In this document: positions 1 through 8,936 of the stretch, in pieces
How positions within the stretch are numbered: position 1 is the first letter of the stretch
Layout: every line of letters starts with the position of its first letter
Origin: Cytobacillus sp. NCCP-133
GTDB lineage: Bacteria > Bacillota > Bacilli > Bacillales > Cytobacillaceae
Reading direction: 5' to 3'
Length of the DNA: 64,000 bases
Assembly (NCBI RefSeq): GCF_026011715.1
Contig: NZ_BRVM01000001.1
Location: 464,907 to 528,906 of the forward strand
Made by a program: the position numbers and the translations under genes
Notes under the pieces: generated by a model
What the model was told of the DNA's origin: nothing
The model's input: only the letters and a program-made list of their open reading frames with translations
The model's database searches: none

Positions 1-314
1 ACAGTAGGGTTCCCGGTATTTTCATTCCTGACCCGAAGTGCATTTCTGTTATTGTTGCGATTGTAGCCATTATTCCTTCCTTCAACGCCCAAAGTATGGT
101 CCATTATTTCTGTAAGCGGTCCATCGTTATCTGCTCCGTCTTCAACTCGAGCATTTCCTCCGCGGTTTCCATGGTTTTCATTTGAATAATAGCCCATCGG
201 CTGCCCCTGTTCATTGTATCGATCCTGAACTGCGGTTTCATCGTTTGTTCCGCAGCCTGTTAATCCCATCGACATGATGGCAGCCAGCGGCACTGCAATT
301 AACTTCTTGTGCAA
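1..314 (-). CDS. coxA: CoxA-like YhcN/YlaJ-family sporulation lipoprotein (3' part outside window)
   Basis: Minus-strand reading frame open from a TTG at 314 to the window edge, so only about the first 104 residues are seen. A GGGAGG ribosome site lies eight bases before the TTG. The protein begins with a short basic stretch, a hydrophobic segment and a lipobox (LTGC, cysteine near residue 21), so it should be a lipid-anchored membrane protein. After that it is Asn/Gly/Arg-rich, as in the YhcN/YlaJ family. In B. subtilis coxA (yrbB, spore cortex protein) lies directly downstream of safA. Here one gene intervenes, so the coxA assignment rests on family look plus neighbourhood. The role in the spore cortex is known only for the relative. 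Confidence 0.7.
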   Translation of the reverse strand, partial: MHKKLIAVPLAAIMSMGLTGCGTNDETAVQDRYNEQGQPMGYYSNENHGNRGGNARVEDGADNDGPLTEIMDHTLGVEGRNNGYNRNNNRNALRVRNENTGNPT

Positions 315-423
315 GCGAAAAACCTCCCTCGCTAATATTACAAGCCTTGAGCAATTTTGCTCCTTCATAGCTTGTGAGCAGAGAGGGGGTTTCATTCTGT
401 CATTTACGTCCAATTTCAATTAG

Positions 424-1410
424 TTATTTATATTCGTCTGCGGCTTTTTTCAAAGCACGAATAAACCGCTGTCTTTCTGCAAATTGTCCTGCTGTTAATT
501 CCAGAACAGGGCGGATTTTTACAGGATCCAGGTAGGTTCTTTCCCTAATGATTCTATTCCACTCCCTAAAGATATCCGTTGGAAAAGCAAGAGCATATAA
601 GAAATCTTTTTCATCCAAATATTGTTTCATTAATGGATACTTCACTAAATCTTCAAATGACCATTTCATAAAAGGAAGAATACGGTTGGCATATTGGAGA
701 TAATCGGCGTGGGGGGCACCTTTAGCAATCAAGTCAAAGTCCAAAAGGTATAAAGACTGATTCTTCGCCCTTAAAAAGTTATGATGGGCAACATCACCAT
801 GGAGAATAACTTGCCTTTCAGTTTGGAAATGTGAAGCCTCCTCAATTCCTTTTAGGGACCAGTCCGCCCATGACAATAATTCATTAATAATTTCCTTTTG
901 GACAAAATATCTTATAACAGGAAGATTATTTAGAAAAAGAGATGCTCTTTCCCTCCATTTCTCTGTTTGCTTAAACATCGGTATAACTGTTTGGTAACGG
1001 CTGACAAGCTTTTCCGAGGTATCGTGAAAGGCTTTCAGCAGGTCAAGTCCCTCTAAACGATCTTTTTTCAAATGATAGGAGAAAGAATCCTCAGAGGGCT
1101 GTATATATTCCAGGCAGCCGTAATAAGTGCGGTCAAAAAACAAAGGCGGCTCTTTGGCAAACTCATAAAAAGCATACGTGTTTGCAAAGCCTTCATTTAA
1201 TAAAGAAGCTGTGAAAGTTTCTTGAAGCTTTAAACGGTGATAAGATGAAAATCCCTTCAAAATAAAGGTCCGGTCGTGTGTCCTGACCTGATAAACCTGT
1301 TTTCGGATTGGTTTTATTCCATCAATGTCAAAAGAAAACTGTTCTTGCAAATAGGTGAGGAGACGATTTTTAAATAAATCGTCTCCCCTGTGTTTAGCCG
1401 TCGTATTCAC
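424..1410 (-). CDS. CotS/YutH-like spore-coat-associated kinase-fold protein
   Basis: A 328-residue protein with the aminoglycoside-phosphotransferase/CotS fold. The catalytic-loop-like motif HGDVAHHN and the metal-binding-like LLDFD lie in the C-terminal half (about residues 203-225). This group includes the spore coat proteins CotS, YsxE and YutH, many of which have no proven kinase activity. The GTG at 1410 overlaps the 3' end of safA by 17 bases and has only a weak AGAAGAAAG ribosome site, so translation is probably coupled to safA. A perfect 11-bp hairpin (1359-1386) sits inside the first codons. B. subtilis has no gene at this point between safA and coxA. Which CotS subfamily it belongs to is uncertain. 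Confidence 0.7.
   Translation of the reverse strand: MNTTAKHRGDDLFKNRLLTYLQEQFSFDIDGIKPIRKQVYQVRTHDRTFILKGFSSYHRLKLQETFTASLLNEGFANTYAFYEFAKEPPLFFDRTYYGCLEYIQPSEDSFSYHLKKDRLEGLDLLKAFHDTSEKLVSRYQTVIPMFKQTEKWRERASLFLNNLPVIRYFVQKEIINELLSWADWSLKGIEEASHFQTERQVILHGDVAHHNFLRAKNQSLYLLDFDLIAKGAPHADYLQYANRILPFMKWSFEDLVKYPLMKQYLDEKDFLYALAFPTDIFREWNRIIRERTYLDPVKIRPVLELTAGQFAERQRFIRALKKAADEYK
1359..1386 (-). promoter_or_regulatory. perfect hairpin in the first codons after safA
   Basis: GGAGACGATTT at 1359-1369 is fully complementary to AAATCGTCTCC at 1376-1386, with a 6-nt loop. No U-run follows in either direction, so it is not a normal intrinsic terminator. It lies about eight codons into the gene downstream of safA. 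It may limit translation of that gene or protect the safA mRNA 3' end. Confidence 0.5.
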
Positions 1411-3088
1411 TGCTTTCTTCTAAGTTTCTCGGCATGCCAAATGGCTGCCCGCCCATTGGGCCAGCTCCAAATCCTGGACCGTATCCGAATTCCGGCCCTG
1501 GGCCGTATCCGAATCCAAGGCCTGATCCATAAGCTCCAGGACCCATCTGCGGCCCTCCACATCCACAATTATCCGCTGCACCCATGACTGAGCCTGGCAT
1601 GAATGGCATTTGGCTCTGAGATAGCATAAGCGGCTTTTGAACCATACCCGGAGATTCATCCATTACACCCTGAACCTGCGGCATTTGGTGTGGCATTTGC
1701 GGCATCATGGCCCCTTGCACCTGCGGCATTTGGTACGGCATCTGATGTGGCATTTGCGGCATCATAGCCCCTTGCACCTGCGGCATTTGATGCGGCATCT
1801 GATGTGGCATTTGCGGCATCATAGCCCCTTGCACCTGCGGCATTTGGTGCGGCATCTGATGTGGCATTTGCGGCATCATAGCCCCTTGTACCTGCGGCAT
1901 TTGGTGCGGCATCTGATAGCCAGGATACTGTGCTCCCATTACTCCTGTCGGCATTTGATACGGCATCTGATAACCCATATCTTCCGCTCCCATTACTCCT
2001 GCAGGCGTTTGGTGCGGCATCTGATAGCCCATATCTCCCGCTCCCATTACTCCTGTCGGCATTTGCGGCATCTGGGCCATTGGCATAAACGGAGAGGATT
2101 CATCATAATCAGGGCTCTCAACTCCTGCCATCATCCCCATATGCGGCATTTGATGATCTTGCATCATGGCTCCTTGAACTTGCGGCATTTGATGCGGTAT
2201 TTGAGCCATTGGCATTTGATGTGGCATTTGCGGCATCATGGCCCCTTGAACTTGCGGCATCTGATGTGGCATCTGATGTGGCATCTGGTGCGGCATCATT
2301 GCTCCCTGTACTTGCGGAAACGGCATTTGAGGATGACATGGATTATAAGAATACATTGGCTGATATTGACCTCCTTGTTGTGTGTAAACAGGTGATTCAC
2401 TATCCTGGGTTTCTGGGCTTTCTTCTTCCGCGATTGGCTTTACCTGCGGAAGAACATTAACTGGTTTAGGCGGGAGCTGCGGCTGTGGTTTAGTTTCAGA
2501 AATAGGCAGTGGCTTTTGCTTCGGTTTAACTTCTGCAGCCGGGAGTGGCTTTTGCTGTGGTGCTGGCTGCTGGACGGACATATTCATCATATAATAGTTA
2601 TTTATATCAATTTCAGGTATAACTGGCTTTGGCATTTTTGGTGTATAAGGCTTTTTGGGAACTTCCTTCGGCGCCTCTGCTTTAGGTGCAGTAACTTTAG
2701 GAACTTCTTTTGGAATCTCAACCTTTGGAGCTGTTACTTTTGGCATTTCCTTTTTTGGAGGTGCCGGCTTTTGTTCTTCTTTTACTGGCTTCTCCTTTGG
2801 CGCTTCCACAACTGGCATTGTAATAGGCTTCTCTTTGGCAAAAGGGTGGTCTGCTTTTGGCATTTCCTTTTTGGCACCCATGTTTATTTTAGCTTCCGGT
2901 TTTGTCCCTATTGGAGCTTCTTTTTTTATAGAGCCTCCATTTGCCGGGACTTTAATTTTCATACCGGGCATTATCATATCAGGGTTGCTGAGCTGTGTAT
3001 TCATCTTTTTCAGCTCTTCAAAATTCACGCCGTACTTCTTGGCAATCTTCCAAAGAGTGTCCCCTTTCTGTACGATATGGATTTTCAC
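1394..3088 (-). CDS. safA: SafA, LysM spore coat morphogenetic protein with expanded repeats
   Basis: 564 residues read from a GTG at 3088 preceded by AGGAGG. The frame stays open upstream, but that extension has no ribosome site. Residues 1-50 form a LysM domain (IHIVQKGDTLWKIAKKYG), which binds cortex peptidoglycan. Residues about 50-210 are Lys/Pro/Glu-rich. Residues about 260-510 consist of Met/Pro/Gln/His repeats of about 19 residues (MPHQMPHQMPQVQGAMMPQ), and the tail is Gly/Pro/Tyr-rich. In B. subtilis SafA (387 residues) organises the inner coat together with SpoVID, which is also encoded in this window. The protein here is much longer because of the repeats. Position next to nadA matches B. 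subtilis. Confidence 0.93.
   Translation of the reverse strand: MKIHIVQKGDTLWKIAKKYGVNFEELKKMNTQLSNPDMIMPGMKIKVPANGGSIKKEAPIGTKPEAKINMGAKKEMPKADHPFAKEKPITMPVVEAPKEKPVKEEQKPAPPKKEMPKVTAPKVEIPKEVPKVTAPKAEAPKEVPKKPYTPKMPKPVIPEIDINNYYMMNMSVQQPAPQQKPLPAAEVKPKQKPLPISETKPQPQLPPKPVNVLPQVKPIAEEESPETQDSESPVYTQQGGQYQPMYSYNPCHPQMPFPQVQGAMMPHQMPHQMPHQMPQVQGAMMPQMPHQMPMAQIPHQMPQVQGAMMQDHQMPHMGMMAGVESPDYDESSPFMPMAQMPQMPTGVMGAGDMGYQMPHQTPAGVMGAEDMGYQMPYQMPTGVMGAQYPGYQMPHQMPQVQGAMMPQMPHQMPHQMPQVQGAMMPQMPHQMPHQMPQVQGAMMPQMPHQMPYQMPQVQGAMMPQMPHQMPQVQGVMDESPGMVQKPLMLSQSQMPFMPGSVMGAADNCGCGGPQMGPGAYGSGLGFGYGPGPEFGYGPGFGAGPMGGQPFGMPRNLEESSEYDG
1673..2332 (-). repeat. 57-bp tandem repeats inside safA
   Basis: Near-identical 57-bp units encoding about 19 residues (MPHQMPHQMPQVQGAMMPQ) are stacked at about 1673-1915. 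A second, more degenerate block lies at about 2140-2332, with related 45-50 bp units (MPTGVMGA type) between them. Units near 1700-1900 differ by only one or two bases, which suggests recent slippage or unequal crossing-over and likely length variation between strains. Confidence 0.85.
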
Positions 3089-3119
3089 TCTGAATTCCCT
3101 CCTATGCGTAAGTCCATAT

Positions 3120-3127
3120 AGTGTATG
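3120..3127 (-). promoter_or_regulatory. possible sigma-E -10 element of safA
   Basis: On the minus strand CATACACT matches the sigma-E -10 consensus CATACANT and would start transcription about 25 bases before the safA GTG. No convincing -35 was found. B. subtilis safA is known to be transcribed in the mother cell by sigma-E. Confidence 0.35.
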
Positions 3128-3238
3128 AAGAAATGGGCAAATTGCTAACAATCTACACAAAAAGATATGCATTTCCCCCCAAAAATATGATTCATCATTT
3201 CTACAAACCCTAATTACGTCAGAGGCTAACAAGGAATT

Positions 3239-3267
3239 AAAAAACCCTCCTGCTTAGGAGGATTTTT
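3239..3267 (-). terminator. terminator of the nadBCA operon
   Basis: Immediately after the nadA stop, the minus strand reads ATCCTCCT-AAGC-AGGAGGGTTTTTT: a short GC stem, tetraloop and U-run. Confidence 0.8.
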
Positions 3268-3272
3268 TATCA

Positions 3273-4379
3273 TTATGGCCGCTCGAGCATTCTATCTAAT
3301 GCCATTTTCGCAAAATATGCAGTTTGTTCTTCTACTTGTATTCGATTATGACTTCTTCCGTGTTCAAGGGTTTCGAGGCACCAAACTAGGTGCGGCAAAT
3401 CGATCCGGTTCATTGTCAGGCACGGGCACATATGCGGATTTAGCGATATTATATGCTTATCCGGATGCTGATTTATGATCCTTTTGACCAAATTCATTTC
3501 GGTGCCGATTGCCCATAAAGATCCCGGATCTGAGTTTTCGATTGCCTCTATTATATAATTTGTTGAACCTGCCATATCAGAAAGTGCTACAACTTCTCTT
3601 CTGCACTCAGGGTGGACAATGATTTTCATTTCGGGATACTGTTTACGAACTTCAATTACATTCTCAACCGTAAAATTTTCATGGACGGAACAATGACCTT
3701 TCCAAAGGATCACTTTAACATTTTCGATAAGTCCTTCGTATTCGAGCTGGTCAGTGACAGGATTCCAAACAGCCATCTCATCTAACCCTATTCCTAACTT
3801 ATATGCCGTATTTCTGCCTAAATGCTGATCTGGCAAGAATAAAATTCTGGGTTTCTGTGTCATTGCCCAGGTCACCATCTTCTCGGCGTTAGAAGAGGTA
3901 ACGGTAGCTCCCCCATAAGTGCCAACGAAAGCTTTTATGGCTGCAGTAGAGTTTACATATGTCAAGGGAATCATGGATTCGCCGAATAGCTCCAACAGCT
4001 TTATCCAGGCTCTTTCGGTTTGGTGAAAATTTGCCATATCAGCCATGGAGCAGCCTGCACGCATATCAGGCAGAAGAACTTTTTGTTCAGGAGCCGTCAG
4101 TATATCAGCCGTTTCTGCCATAAAGTGTACGCCGCAAAATACAATATATTCAGCCTCTGTGTTCTCCTTGGAAAGCTGAGCAAGCTTTAAAGAATCACCC
4201 GTGGCATCCGCAAACTGGATCACTTCATCTTTTTGGTAATGATGTCCGGGAATAAACAGTTTATTCCCCAATTTTTCTTTTATCTCCTTTGCCCGGTCCT
4301 CAAGTTCTTTCACTGTCATCCTGCGGTATTTTTCAGGAAGTATATTGGCTTGTTGTTCTGCTGTCTGAAAGATATTCAT
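3273..4379 (-). CDS. nadA: quinolinate synthase NadA
   Basis: 368 residues from the ATG at 4379 (AGGAAAG ribosome site; the frame extends 14 codons upstream without one). NadA condenses iminoaspartate from NadB with dihydroxyacetone phosphate to give quinolinate, using a [4Fe-4S] cluster. Conserved cysteine motifs are present ([26 protein letters not shown]). The length equals the B. subtilis protein. It is the last gene of the nadB-nadC-nadA operon. The cluster is probably supplied by the NifS desulfurase encoded divergently next door. Confidence 0.96.
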   Translation of the reverse strand: MNIFQTAEQQANILPEKYRRMTVKELEDRAKEIKEKLGNKLFIPGHHYQKDEVIQFADATGDSLKLAQLSKENTEAEYIVFCGVHFMAETADILTAPEQKVLLPDMRAGCSMADMANFHQTERAWIKLLELFGESMIPLTYVNSTAAIKAFVGTYGGATVTSSNAEKMVTWAMTQKPRILFLPDQHLGRNTAYKLGIGLDEMAVWNPVTDQLEYEGLIENVKVILWKGHCSVHENFTVENVIEVRKQYPEMKIIVHPECRREVVALSDMAGSTNYIIEAIENSDPGSLWAIGTEMNLVKRIINQHPDKHIISLNPHMCPCLTMNRIDLPHLVWCLETLEHGRSHNRIQVEEQTAYFAKMALDRMLERP

Positions 4380-4413
4380 GTCTTTCCTACCCCTTTGCCA
4401 TATAAGCTTGTTT

Positions 4414-5250
4414 TTATTCAACTGTAACTTTCACACTGATATCAAGCGCCTTTACTGAATGTGTAAGAAAACCGAGTGAAATAAAATCAACCCCGGTATC
4501 ACTGTATCTGGACAGGTTTTCCAGTGTGATTCCCCCGGAAGCTTCTGTCAGAATCCCCTTAGGCACGATGCTGATCCATTCTTTAATTTCTTCTGGACTC
4601 CTGTTATCGAACATAATCACATCCGCTCCTGCATCAGCTGCTTCAATTACTTGTTCTCTTGTTTCTGTTTCAACTTCGGTTTTGACCATATGCCCAATTT
4701 TCGCCCGGACAGTTTCCACAGCTTTTGAAATCGATCCTGCAAAAGAAATGTGATTATCTTTAATCATAACTGCATCATATAGACCATAACGGTGGTTAAA
4801 TCCGCCCCCGCACCGGACTGCATATTTTTCCAGCATCCTAAGTCCAGGAGTTGTTTTTCTCGTATCGCAAATTTTTGTATGAGTACTATTAAGAACCCGG
4901 ACAGCTTCATTTGTTTTTGTTGCAATCCCGCTCATTCTTTGGATAAGGTTCAATATAACTCTTTCTCCTCTTAAAAGAACGCCTACAGGGCCGAATGCTT
5001 CAGCAAGGACCTCGCCCTTCCCGATAGGTTCACCATCCTGTACTTTTACATCTATATCCACCGATTGATTCAGTATCTGATATCCTAACCTGATTATGTT
5101 TTCACCGCAAAAAACACCTTTTTCTTTTGCAAGGAAAACAACCTTTCCTGTCTGGCTCTCCCCAAAAACCAGATCGCTTGTCAGATCCCGTTCACCGATA
5201 TCTTCTAGAAGAAATTGTTCAAGTTGCAACCTCAGCTTTAATTTGTTCAT
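4414..5250 (-). CDS. nadC: nicotinate-nucleotide (quinolinate) pyrophosphorylase NadC
   Basis: 278 residues from the ATG at 5250. An in-frame ATG three codons upstream would abut the GGATGG ribosome site, so it is less likely. NadC converts quinolinate and PRPP to nicotinate mononucleotide, the third step of de novo NAD synthesis. Signature stretches include [23 protein letters not shown] and MIKDNHI (PRPP and quinolinate binding). The start lies 32 bases inside the end of nadB, so the two are translationally coupled. Order nadB-nadC-nadA is as in B. subtilis. Confidence 0.96.
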   Translation of the reverse strand: MNKLKLRLQLEQFLLEDIGERDLTSDLVFGESQTGKVVFLAKEKGVFCGENIIRLGYQILNQSVDIDVKVQDGEPIGKGEVLAEAFGPVGVLLRGERVILNLIQRMSGIATKTNEAVRVLNSTHTKICDTRKTTPGLRMLEKYAVRCGGGFNHRYGLYDAVMIKDNHISFAGSISKAVETVRAKIGHMVKTEVETETREQVIEAADAGADVIMFDNRSPEEIKEWISIVPKGILTEASGGITLENLSRYSDTGVDFISLGFLTHSVKALDISVKVTVE

Positions 5251-6796
5251 TTTTACCATCCTTTTCTGTTATTAGGCAGTGAATAACTCTTTTTCGAAGC
5301 CATTCATTTTTTTCGGCGGGAAAATCCTCGCGGAAATGTCCACCTCTGCTCTCCGTTCTTTTTAATGCAGAAACAGTCACAAGATATGATGCAATAAGCA
5401 TGCAAGCTCTTGTTGCTTCATCTGGTGAAAGATGATCCCAGCTTGCTTTAATCCATTTTTCTATTTGAATTTCTTTTAGCCAGGCAAGCTGCTTTAACAG
5501 CCCTTCCTTTGTTTTGATTATCCCGGCGTTCTTCATCATTCTTCTTTTAATTTCTCCAATTGCTGGCAAGGAAACTGGTGCCTCTCCGCCTTGCTCCAGG
5601 CTTCGAAGGGGGTTGGCCATCGTAAGTAAAGGCTGTCCATTAATCCATTCCGCCAGCCTTTTGCCAAAAAATAATCCCTCAAGCAATGAGTTGCTCGCAA
5701 GCCTGTTTGCACCATGTATTCCTGTGCATGCCGCCTCCCCTATGGCATATAATCCTGGAATGCTGCTTCTCCCAACCAAATCCGTTAGGATGCCTCCCAT
5801 TAAAAAATGGCTGCCTGGTGAAACGGGTATTCTGCCTAGGCTTATATCTACTCCGCTTTGCTCGCAGATCGCTGTTATAGTTGGAAATCTTGAATTAAAA
5901 TTTTCTATAGCCGTGATATCTAAAAAGACTGATTTTCCTTCATTTAAAAGATTAAATATTGTCTGTGACACGATATGTCTTGGTGCCAGATCTTCTTGCT
6001 GATGAATCCCTTCCATCACTGGTTCTCCGTCTTCGGTAATCAGGCGGCCGCCTTCTCCCCTTACTGCTTCCGATATTAATCCTAAAGCTTTGCCTTCTTT
6101 GTAAAGTAGTGTAGGGTGAAATTGTATGAATTCCATATCTGCTATTTTCGCACCTGCCCTGTAAGCTAGAGCAATGCCATCTCCTGTTGCGGTTACCGCA
6201 TTGGATGTATATTCATATATTTGACCGCAGCCGCCGCTAGCCAGCACGACATGTGCTGAATAGAATCGGTGAACTTTCCCATGAGCATCTTTTCCTTTTG
6301 CTCCTATGCAGCTGCCATCCTCCTCGTTGACCAGCAGATCAATGACATGAATGTTTTCTATGATTCTAATATTTCCGCTGGTCTTTGATAGCATAAACTC
6401 AATGACCGTTTTTCCTGTTGCATCTCCGCCTCCATGGACAATTCTATTTTCCCTATGGGCTCCTTCCCTGCCTAATGCCATACTGCCTCTGGAATCCATA
6501 TCAAACATGCATCCATCCTCAAAGAGGCTTTTTATAAGGGAAGGCGCTTCACTAGTAAGAGCCATTACTGCATCAAGATCATTATGGAACCTTCCTGCTT
6601 CAAGTGTATCCATGTAATGCTTTGAAGGATGATCATTTTCTCCAATGGCAGCAGCAATGCCGCCCTGTGCCAAATATGAGTTTCCGTCCCTTACAGTTGA
6701 CTTTGTGAGAACTATCACATTTAAGTCTTGACGCAGCTTCTTTGCCAACTGCAAAGCTGCCACTCCGCTTCCAATAATTAGAACGTCGGCATGCAT
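5219..6796 (-). CDS. nadB: L-aspartate oxidase NadB
   Basis: 525 residues, ATG at 6796 with a strong AGGAGGT site. A flavoprotein that oxidises L-aspartate to iminoaspartate, the first step of NAD synthesis. Residues 5-25 are an FAD-binding GxGxxA Rossmann motif (IIGSGVAALQLAKKL). Further family motifs are AQGGIAAA, FIQFHPT and HGANRLASNSLLEG. It is the first gene of nadBCA and divergent from nifS. The NiaR-type palindrome at 6820-6835 lies about 25 bases upstream of its start. Confidence 0.96.
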   Translation of the reverse strand: MHADVLIIGSGVAALQLAKKLRQDLNVIVLTKSTVRDGNSYLAQGGIAAAIGENDHPSKHYMDTLEAGRFHNDLDAVMALTSEAPSLIKSLFEDGCMFDMDSRGSMALGREGAHRENRIVHGGGDATGKTVIEFMLSKTSGNIRIIENIHVIDLLVNEEDGSCIGAKGKDAHGKVHRFYSAHVVLASGGCGQIYEYTSNAVTATGDGIALAYRAGAKIADMEFIQFHPTLLYKEGKALGLISEAVRGEGGRLITEDGEPVMEGIHQQEDLAPRHIVSQTIFNLLNEGKSVFLDITAIENFNSRFPTITAICEQSGVDISLGRIPVSPGSHFLMGGILTDLVGRSSIPGLYAIGEAACTGIHGANRLASNSLLEGLFFGKRLAEWINGQPLLTMANPLRSLEQGGEAPVSLPAIGEIKRRMMKNAGIIKTKEGLLKQLAWLKEIQIEKWIKASWDHLSPDEATRACMLIASYLVTVSALKRTESRGGHFREDFPAEKNEWLRKRVIHCLITEKDGKNEQIKAEVAT

Positions 6797-6819
6797 TTTT
6801 ATTTACCTCCTGTTTTTAC

Positions 6820-6835
6820 AGGTGTCTTGACACCT
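6820..6835. promoter_or_regulatory. NiaR-type operator between nadB and nifS
   Basis: AGGTGTC-TT-GACACCT, two perfect 7-bp arms, lies in the nadB/nifS divergent promoter region. In B. subtilis NiaR (YrxA) with nicotinic acid represses exactly these two divergent units through TGTC...GACA palindromes. The niaR gene is nearby at 8141. The operator contains the -35 hexamer of the nifS promoter. Confidence 0.75.
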
Positions 6836-6856
6836 ATATTTACATAGATTTAGAAT
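6827..6856 (+). promoter_or_regulatory. sigma-A promoter of nifS-niaR
   Basis: TTGACA (6827-6832), an 18-bp spacer and TAGAAT (6851-6856). The -35 is part of the NiaR palindrome, so repressor binding would block RNA polymerase directly. Transcription should begin near 6863, downstream of the first in-frame ATG at 6858, which rules that ATG out as the nifS start. Confidence 0.65.
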
Positions 6857-6914
6857 TATGACAAGAGTTTTTCATAGAATTAGAGAAACTACTTACTGGT
6901 ATATCATTTTCATA

Positions 6915-8075
6915 TTGAAAGCAGGTGGGACTATAAAATACTTTGACTATGCAGCTTCATGTCCACTAGATAAGGAAGCGGCAGATGCTTATATTAAAGC
7001 TTCCACAGAATTCTTCGGAAATTCAAGAAGCCTCCATGACACAGGCAGCGAGGCAGAAGGGCTTCTCGAAAATTGCAGAGGAGAAATTGCAAGGATATTG
7101 GGGGCTGAGCGGGAAGGGATTTATTTTACCAGCGGGGGTACGGAAGGAAACTTTCTTGCGATTCACTCATTGCTCTCAGCTTCTCAACCAAATGGGAAAC
7201 ATATCATCACAGGGGTAGCCGAACATTCTTCTATTCATAGCGTTTTAGATATGCTTAGCCAGGATAAAGGTTATGAAATTACCAAAATTCCATTTGGGGA
7301 AGATGGCCGCATAGACTTACAAAAATTAAAGGCAGCCTTAAGGTACGATACCGTACTTATTTCCATTCAGCATGGCAATTCTGAAATCGGAACATTGCAG
7401 CCCATTCTTGAAATCAGCAGCATTTGCAAACAAAGAGGCATTTTGCTGCATAGCGATTGTGTCCATACATTTGGCAAAGCAGATTTAGTAAAAATAGCAC
7501 AAAGTGCAGATAGTTTAACGATTTCAGGACATAAATTTTATGGTCCAAAAGGGATCGGAGCGGTTTATATTCATCCACGGCTCCGGTGGGATCCTTTTCT
7601 GCCCGGAGGATCCCATGAAAAAGGATTCAGGCCAGGAACCGTCAATGTTCCAGGCGTTGCAGCAATGACAGTTGCTGCTCAAAAGGCCTACGCGAACCTG
7701 AACGTCCATCACAGCCATTTCCTGCTGCTGCGCGCTGCCCTTTTAAAAGAACTTGAGCCTGCAAAAGATCTTATTGATGCCTACGACTTTGAACACGAAT
7801 ATCAACTCCCTTCGACATTAGGATTGCGGATGAAAGGACTAGAAGGTCAATATATCATGCTTGAATGCAATAGGCATGGATTTGCCATTTCAACTGGAAG
7901 CGCCTGCCGTACAGGCATGCAATCTATCTCTAAAACAATGGAAGCGCTTGGCGTCAACGGTAAAAGCGGCAAGGAGTTTATCCGTATTTCGTTCGGGTGG
8001 AACACATCAGCCGAGGATGCCAAAGCTTTGGGCAAAACACTTGCAGAATTGACACACGAACCAGTGCAGCTCTAG
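6915..8075 (+). CDS. nifS: NifS-type cysteine desulfurase of the nad locus
   Basis: About 386 residues. A PLP enzyme that takes sulfur from cysteine; the B. subtilis relative beside nadB is needed to mature the NadA Fe-S cluster. Seen: the aldehyde-binding lysine motif SISGHKFYGPKG and the catalytic-cysteine loop STGSACRTGM. The start is uncertain. The ATG at 6858 precedes the predicted transcription start. The TTG at 6915 has no ribosome site. A good AGGTGG sits at 6923-6928, four bases before an ATA at 6933, where homologues usually begin (residues KYFDYAA follow). A non-standard ATA start is therefore possible. Confidence 0.9.
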   Translation: MKAGGTIKYFDYAASCPLDKEAADAYIKASTEFFGNSRSLHDTGSEAEGLLENCRGEIARILGAEREGIYFTSGGTEGNFLAIHSLLSASQPNGKHIITGVAEHSSIHSVLDMLSQDKGYEITKIPFGEDGRIDLQKLKAALRYDTVLISIQHGNSEIGTLQPILEISSICKQRGILLHSDCVHTFGKADLVKIAQSADSLTISGHKFYGPKGIGAVYIHPRLRWDPFLPGGSHEKGFRPGTVNVPGVAAMTVAAQKAYANLNVHHSHFLLLRAALLKELEPAKDLIDAYDFEHEYQLPSTLGLRMKGLEGQYIMLECNRHGFAISTGSACRTGMQSISKTMEALGVNGKSGKEFIRISFGWNTSAEDAKALGKTLAELTHEPVQL

Positions 8076-8140
8076 TTTTTTATGTTCTTCGGGTAGTATG
8101 GTAGAATGAAACATTATCGGTATGTAAGGGAGAGTCAAAC

Positions 8141-8686
8141 ATGAAGGAACAAAAAAAGGTACTTGGAGATGAACGAAGGTCCTTTTTGCTTCAGCTTCTG
8201 AAAGAAAGCGGCCAGCCTATTACAGGCGGTGAGCTTGCTGCCAAAACTAATGTAAGCCGGCAGGTGATTGTTGGTGATGTCACTTTGCTTAAAGCGAAAA
8301 ACGAGCCAATTATTGCCACTAGCCAGGGGTATATGTATCTTCACCAGGTGTCTCCTTCGGTTTCAGCGGAACGAACCATTGCCTGCCATCACTCCCCTGA
8401 AAGGACCGAAGAAGAATTGTACCTCCTTGTCGACCATGGCGTTACAATAAAGGATGTTAAAATAGAGCATCCTGTATATGGGGACCTAACTGCATCCGTT
8501 ATGGTATCAACACGAAAAGAAGTCAAGCAGTTTATGGAGAAAATAAAAAACACAAATGCAGCATTCTTATCAGAACTAACAGATGGGATCCATCTTCATA
8601 CGATCTCGGCGCCCTCCGAACAAAAATTGGATGAAGCCGAAGATTCATTAAGACAAGCTGGCTTTCTGATTGATATTGAAAAGTAA
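8141..8686 (+). CDS. niaR: NiaR (YrxA), nicotinate-responsive repressor of NAD synthesis
   Basis: 181 residues, ATG at 8141 after GGGAGA. The N-terminal winged-helix (about 1-65, GELAAKTNVSRQVIVGDV) binds DNA. The C-terminal 3H domain (about 80-175) carries spaced histidines that bind metal and nicotinic acid. It lies 65 bp after nifS and is probably co-transcribed with it, so it likely represses its own operon through the 6820-6835 palindrome. Confidence 0.93.
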   Translation: MKEQKKVLGDERRSFLLQLLKESGQPITGGELAAKTNVSRQVIVGDVTLLKAKNEPIIATSQGYMYLHQVSPSVSAERTIACHHSPERTEEELYLLVDHGVTIKDVKIEHPVYGDLTASVMVSTRKEVKQFMEKIKNTNAAFLSELTDGIHLHTISAPSEQKLDEAEDSLRQAGFLIDIEK

Positions 8687-8689
8687 TAA

Positions 8690-8867
8690 AAGCGCAAGGC
8701 GTCCGCCTACGGAATGCAGACTAGGAATGCCACGTCCTGCGGCACCGTTTGCATGACCTCCATCCTGGGGAACTCAAGCATAAGACGAACCGGCTGAAAG
8801 GTTGTTTTTTAAGCTTTTGGACGGATTGGCTTAGACCCGATAGCCGATGACTCCTGGAGCTAGACAG
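8690..8867 (+). repeat. family B extragenic palindromic repeat, copy 1
   Basis: Starts AAGCGCAAGGCG and ends CTCCTGGAGCTAGACA, with an internal near-palindrome around AAGCATAAGACGAACC and GGCTTAGACCCGATAGC. The same blocks in inverse orientation occur at 62687-62800 (GTCTAGCTCC...CCTCGAGGTCATAAGC...TTATGCTTGTCGG), and a related segment occurs at 13756-13826. The copy is degenerate and no protein is encoded. It fills the niaR-pheA convergent gap. Confidence 0.7.
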
Positions 8868-8895
8868 TTCTCTAAGTTCAAAGGGACTGATATCA

Positions 8896-8933
8896 TAGAA
8901 AAGGATCCGGTGAACTGAACCGGATCCTTTTTT
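8896..8933. terminator. bidirectional terminator between niaR and pheA
   Basis: AAAGGATCCGGT (8900-8911) pairs perfectly with ACCGGATCCTTT (8919-8930), flanked by A and T runs. It can serve both the nifS-niaR transcript and the convergent pheA transcript. Confidence 0.85.
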
Positions 8934-8936
8934 CAA

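Noticed and set aside
1673..2332. Regularly spaced repeats considered as a CRISPR array
   Set aside because: Units are contiguous, in frame, code for the SafA repeat and have no variable spacers.
1637..2395. Long plus-strand open frames opposite safA (His/Leu/Arg-rich)
   Set aside because: They mirror the Met/Pro/His repeat of safA, have no ribosome site and repeat the same few residues; shadow of a repetitive gene.
6858..6914. ATG at 6858 as the nifS start
   Set aside because: It falls between the -10 and the likely transcription start, lacks a ribosome site, and adds a tail not seen in homologues.
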